From an uncultured Oscillospiraceae bacterium (GTDB taxonomy: Bacteria > Bacillota > Clostridia > Oscillospirales > Oscillospiraceae), in assembly GCA_944385595.1 (NCBI GenBank), contig CALWXY010000007.1, forward strand, positions 1 to 6,730: 6,730 nt of DNA, written 5' to 3'. Within the stretch, counting starts at the first letter, position 1, and the number at the start of each line of letters is the position of its first letter. The translations under genes and the position numbers were made by a program. Of this stretch, positions 5,437-6,730 are shown piece by piece. A model generated the notes under the pieces. That model ran no database searches. It saw nothing but the letters and a program-made list of their open reading frames with translations, and was not told where the DNA came from.

Positions 5437-5484
5437 TAATTTATCAAAAAAGCCTTGACAAGTCAAGGCTTTTTTGATAAATTA
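5437..5484. terminator. Perfect 23-bp-arm palindrome, probable bidirectional terminator
   Basis: The arms 5437-5459 and 5462-5484 are exactly complementary, with only AA between them. The core GCCTTGAC/GTCAAGGC is followed by a run of six Ts on the right and preceded by six As on the left, so it would act as an intrinsic terminator in either direction. It lies about 235 bp after the aldehyde dehydrogenase, upstream of the rplJ leader, and would separate the two transcription units. The same bases contain a promoter-like pair (5455-5483). Confidence 0.75.
5455..5483 (+). promoter_or_regulatory. Probable promoter of the rplJ-rplL operon, embedded in the palindrome
   Basis: A perfect -35 TTGACA (5455-5460) is followed after 17 bases by TAAATT (5478-5483, 4 of 6 matches to TATAAT). 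The predicted start near 5490 falls just before the L10 leader, as expected for this operon. Because the site is palindromic, the minus strand carries nearly the same pair (TTGACT, 17 bases, TAAATT). The promoter call is inference from sequence only. Confidence 0.55.
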
Positions 5485-5489
5485 GTCTA

Positions 5490-5545
5490 GCGCTCTTAAG
5501 ACAGCAGGTGGACAAAGAGTCCGTAAATCCTGCCGAGGACGGCAA
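5490..5545 (+). ncRNA. Ribosomal protein L10 leader (autoregulatory mRNA element)
   Basis: The stretch has the hallmarks of the Firmicutes L10 leader, recognised from memory: AAGACAGCAGG (5498-5508), a small hairpin, then AATCCTGCCGAGG (5526-5538). GCAGG (5504-5508) pairs with CCTGC (5529-5533) and encloses GGAC-AAAGA-GTCC (5510-5522). In this family the RNA mimics the 23S rRNA binding site of the L10-(L12) complex, so excess stalk protein shuts off its own synthesis. Position, 90-145 nt before rplJ and followed by an intrinsic terminator, fits. GCCG (5532-5535) can alternatively pair with CGGC (5540-5543), a possible conformational switch. Confidence 0.82.
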
Positions 5546-5569
5546 GTTTTATTACGATGCTATTCTGTC

Positions 5570-5599
5570 CCCGTGCGTCCGCGCACGGGAACTTTTTTT
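5570..5599 (+). terminator. Intrinsic attenuator in the rplJ leader
   Basis: An 8-bp GC-rich stem, CCCGTGCG (5570-5577) with CGCACGGG (5582-5589) around TCCG, is followed by AAC and seven Ts (5593-5599). It lies between the L10 leader and the rplJ ribosome binding site. Transcription would therefore stop before the genes when the leader favours this hairpin. Confidence 0.75.
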
Positions 5600-5634
5600 G
5601 GGCGCGAAAACAATCCCGGAGGTGAAACCACAAC

Positions 5635-6168
5635 ATGCCCAATGCAAAGGTACTCAGCGAGAAGGAGGCAATCGTCGCCGCGCTGACCGAGCGTATTCAG
5701 AGCTCCGGCTCCGGCGTGCTGGTGGATTACAAGGGTATCACCGTCGCTCAGGACACCGAGCTGCGCGCTGAGCTGCGCAAGAACGATGTCGAGTACAGTG
5801 TCGTCAAGAACACCCTGGTCCGCTTCGCGCTCGATCGTCTCGGAATGGAGGGTCTCGACCACGTCCTCCACGGCACTACCTCTATCGCCACCGCCAAGGG
5901 CGACCCCATCGCCCCGTTCCGCGTCTGCAAGCAGTACTCCGACAAGCTCGGCGACGTGTTCTCCATCAAGGCCGGTTACATGGACGGCAAGGTCCTGACC
6001 GACGCCGAGATGAACGCCATTGCGGAGCTGCCCTCTAAGGACGCCCTGTACGCGAAGGTGCTCGGCACCATGCTCGCGCCCATCACCAGCCTGGCCGTTT
6101 GCCTCGGCCAGATCCTCGAGCAGAAGGGCGGCTCCGTCGCCGCGCCCGAGGCCGAAGCCGCAGAGTGA
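5635..6168 (+). CDS. rplJ: Large ribosomal subunit protein L10 (uL10)
   Basis: This 177-residue protein forms the base of the ribosomal stalk. Residues 1 to about 130 bind 23S rRNA with L11, and the C-terminal helix (about 133-165) docks L7/L12 dimers. Family signatures include the N-terminal K-x-x-x-V-x-x-L pattern, VDYKGITVAQDTELRAELR (about 30-48) and YSVVKNTLVRFAL (54-66), the RNA-binding region. It is slightly longer than the E. coli (165) and B. subtilis (166) proteins because of an acidic Ala-rich tail. GGAGGTG (5618-5624) lies ten bases before the ATG. Synonymous sites favour C, as expected of a highly expressed gene. The gene is co-transcribed with rplL and probably feedback-controlled through the leader at 5490-5545. 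Unlike the usual order, rplK-rplA is not directly upstream. Confidence 0.98.
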   Translation: MPNAKVLSEKEAIVAALTERIQSSGSGVLVDYKGITVAQDTELRAELRKNDVEYSVVKNTLVRFALDRLGMEGLDHVLHGTTSIATAKGDPIAPFRVCKQYSDKLGDVFSIKAGYMDGKVLTDAEMNAIAELPSKDALYAKVLGTMLAPITSLAVCLGQILEQKGGSVAAPEAEAAE

Positions 6169-6194
6169 GTCTCTGCCAACCACAATAATTATTT

Positions 6195-6200
6195 AGGAGG
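6195..6200 (+). promoter_or_regulatory. Strong ribosome binding site of rplL
   Basis: A perfect AGGAGG lies nine bases before the rplL ATG, in an A-rich and probably unstructured 41-nt gap after rplJ. A strong independent site fits the need for several L7/L12 copies per L10. Confidence 0.8.
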
Positions 6201-6209
6201 AAAATTAAA

Positions 6210-6587
6210 ATGGCCAGTGAGAAAGTCACCGCTATGATCGAAGAAGTCAAGGCTCTGAGCGTTCTTGAGCTTGCAGAGCTTGTCCATGCCCTTGAGGAGG
6301 AGTTCGGCGTCTCCGCCGCCGCCGTCGCCGCTCCCGCCGCCGGTGCCGCCGGCGCTGCCCCCGCCGCCGAGGAGAAGACCGAGTTCGACGTCGTCATGAC
6401 CGAGTTCGGCGCTGAGAAGATCAAGGTCATCAAGGAAGTCCGCGCCATCACCGGCGCCGGCCTGGCTGAGGCCAAGGCTCTCGTCGAGGGCGTGCCCACC
6501 AAGCTGAAGGAGGGCGTCTCCAAGTACGAGGCCGAGGAGATTAAGGCCAAGCTCGAGGCTGTCGGCGCCAAAGTCGAAATCAAGTAA
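6210..6587 (+). CDS. rplL: Large ribosomal subunit protein L7/L12 (bL12)
   Basis: This 125-residue stalk protein is present in multiple dimers per ribosome and recruits and stimulates the translational GTPases. Residues 1-33 form the N-terminal dimerisation and L10-binding domain (VLELAELVHALEEEFGV). Residues 35-53 are an Ala/Gly/Pro hinge. The globular C-terminal domain covers about 58-125, with the conserved KIKVIKEVRAITGAGLAEAK surface that contacts elongation factors. Length and order match the family, with nothing missing. The gene follows rplJ by 41 nt in the same transcript and is closed by an intrinsic terminator at 6604-6631, so rpoB, its usual next neighbour, is not in the same uninterrupted unit here. 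Confidence 0.98.
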   Translation: MASEKVTAMIEEVKALSVLELAELVHALEEEFGVSAAAVAAPAAGAAGAAPAAEEKTEFDVVMTEFGAEKIKVIKEVRAITGAGLAEAKALVEGVPTKLKEGVSKYEAEEIKAKLEAVGAKVEIK

Positions 6588-6603
6588 ATTGTTCTCAACA
6601 AAA

Positions 6604-6631
6604 GGGGGAGCGGTCACGCTCCTCCTTTTTT
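6604..6631 (+). terminator. Intrinsic terminator after rplL
   Basis: GGGGGAGCG (6604-6612) pairs with CGCTCCTCC (6617-6625) around GTCA, nine pairs including one G-T. Six Ts (6626-6631) follow. It begins 16 bases after the rplL stop codon and should end the rplJ-rplL transcript. Confidence 0.9.
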
Positions 6632-6640
6632 ATTTGTCCT

Positions 6641-6730
6641 GTTGGAAGTGCCCCGATGGGGGCGCGATAATTCGAAACCCATTTTCTTTTGTAAAAGAAA
6701 ACGGGTTTCGAGCTTCCCAAAAGAAAACAC
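6641..6730. repeat. Long hairpin element at the right edge (incomplete)
   Basis: A near-perfect inverted repeat has 19-nt arms at 6672-6690 and 6693-6711, with one mismatch and only GT between them. It sits inside a shorter outer stem, GGAAG (6644-6648) with CTTCC (6713-6717), beside a small hairpin GCCCC-GATG-GGGGC (6650-6663). The ten-base word AAAAGAAAAC occurs at 6693-6702 and again at 6719-6728. The element is unrelated in sequence to the repeat at 215 and 5213 and may continue beyond the window. No gene is seen in these 90 bases. Confidence 0.7.

Noticed and set aside
5262..5477. 71-codon + strand frame starting MPGHKVNCHE
   Set aside because: It crosses repeat copy 2 and most of the perfect palindrome. 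It has no ribosome binding site and its similarity is confined to the repeat.
5508..5771. 87-codon + strand frame across the rplJ leader
   Set aside because: It spans the L10 leader, the attenuator and the rplJ ribosome binding site, then enters rplJ out of frame. It lacks its own ribosome binding site.
1..6730. CRISPR array, insertion sequence, transposase or phage genes
   Set aside because: No regularly spaced direct repeats are present, and no complete frame shows transposase, integrase or phage motifs. The only repeats are the hairpin elements described.

Overview
The window looks like chromosomal DNA from a GC-rich member of the Firmicutes, most likely a gut-type Clostridia (Oscillospirales-like). 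This is inferred from strong AGGAGG ribosome binding sites, sigma-A type promoters, a Firmicutes-style L10 leader in front of rplJ, and a lipoprotein alkaline phosphatase. The taxon cannot be fixed further from the sequence alone.

Left part (1-2130), minus strand. The start of a membrane-anchored or exported protein with a TTG start runs off the left edge; its N-terminus resembles YibE/F-like proteins. A hairpin-rich intergenic stretch (215-420) follows, then a complete alkaline phosphatase lipoprotein with all expected metal ligands and its own promoter at 2069-2097.

Middle (2131-5201), plus strand. A tight three-gene operon encodes a MarR-family repressor, an iron-dependent alcohol dehydrogenase and a class-3-like aldehyde dehydrogenase. 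The stop and start codons of the first two genes overlap by 4 nt, and the last two genes overlap by 32 nt. The promoter carries two near-identical 20-bp palindromes, one over the -35 and one over the -10, so the operon is very probably autorepressed by its MarR protein. The two enzymes could interconvert and detoxify an alcohol/aldehyde/acid series; the substrate is unknown.

Right part (5202-6730). A second copy of the hairpin-rich repeat (5213-5392) follows the aldehyde dehydrogenase. Next comes a perfect 23-bp-arm palindrome that looks like a terminator and also contains a -35/-10 pair, then an L10 autoregulatory leader with an intrinsic attenuator, then rplJ and rplL (ribosomal stalk proteins L10 and L7/L12) and a terminator. 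The window ends in a different long hairpin element.

The most unusual item is the dispersed repeat at 215-349 and 5213-5392. The two copies differ in sequence but keep their base pairing at several stems (paired substitutions), which suggests a conserved folded RNA or DNA structure, not a protein. It lies in opposite orientations relative to its flanking genes at the two sites.
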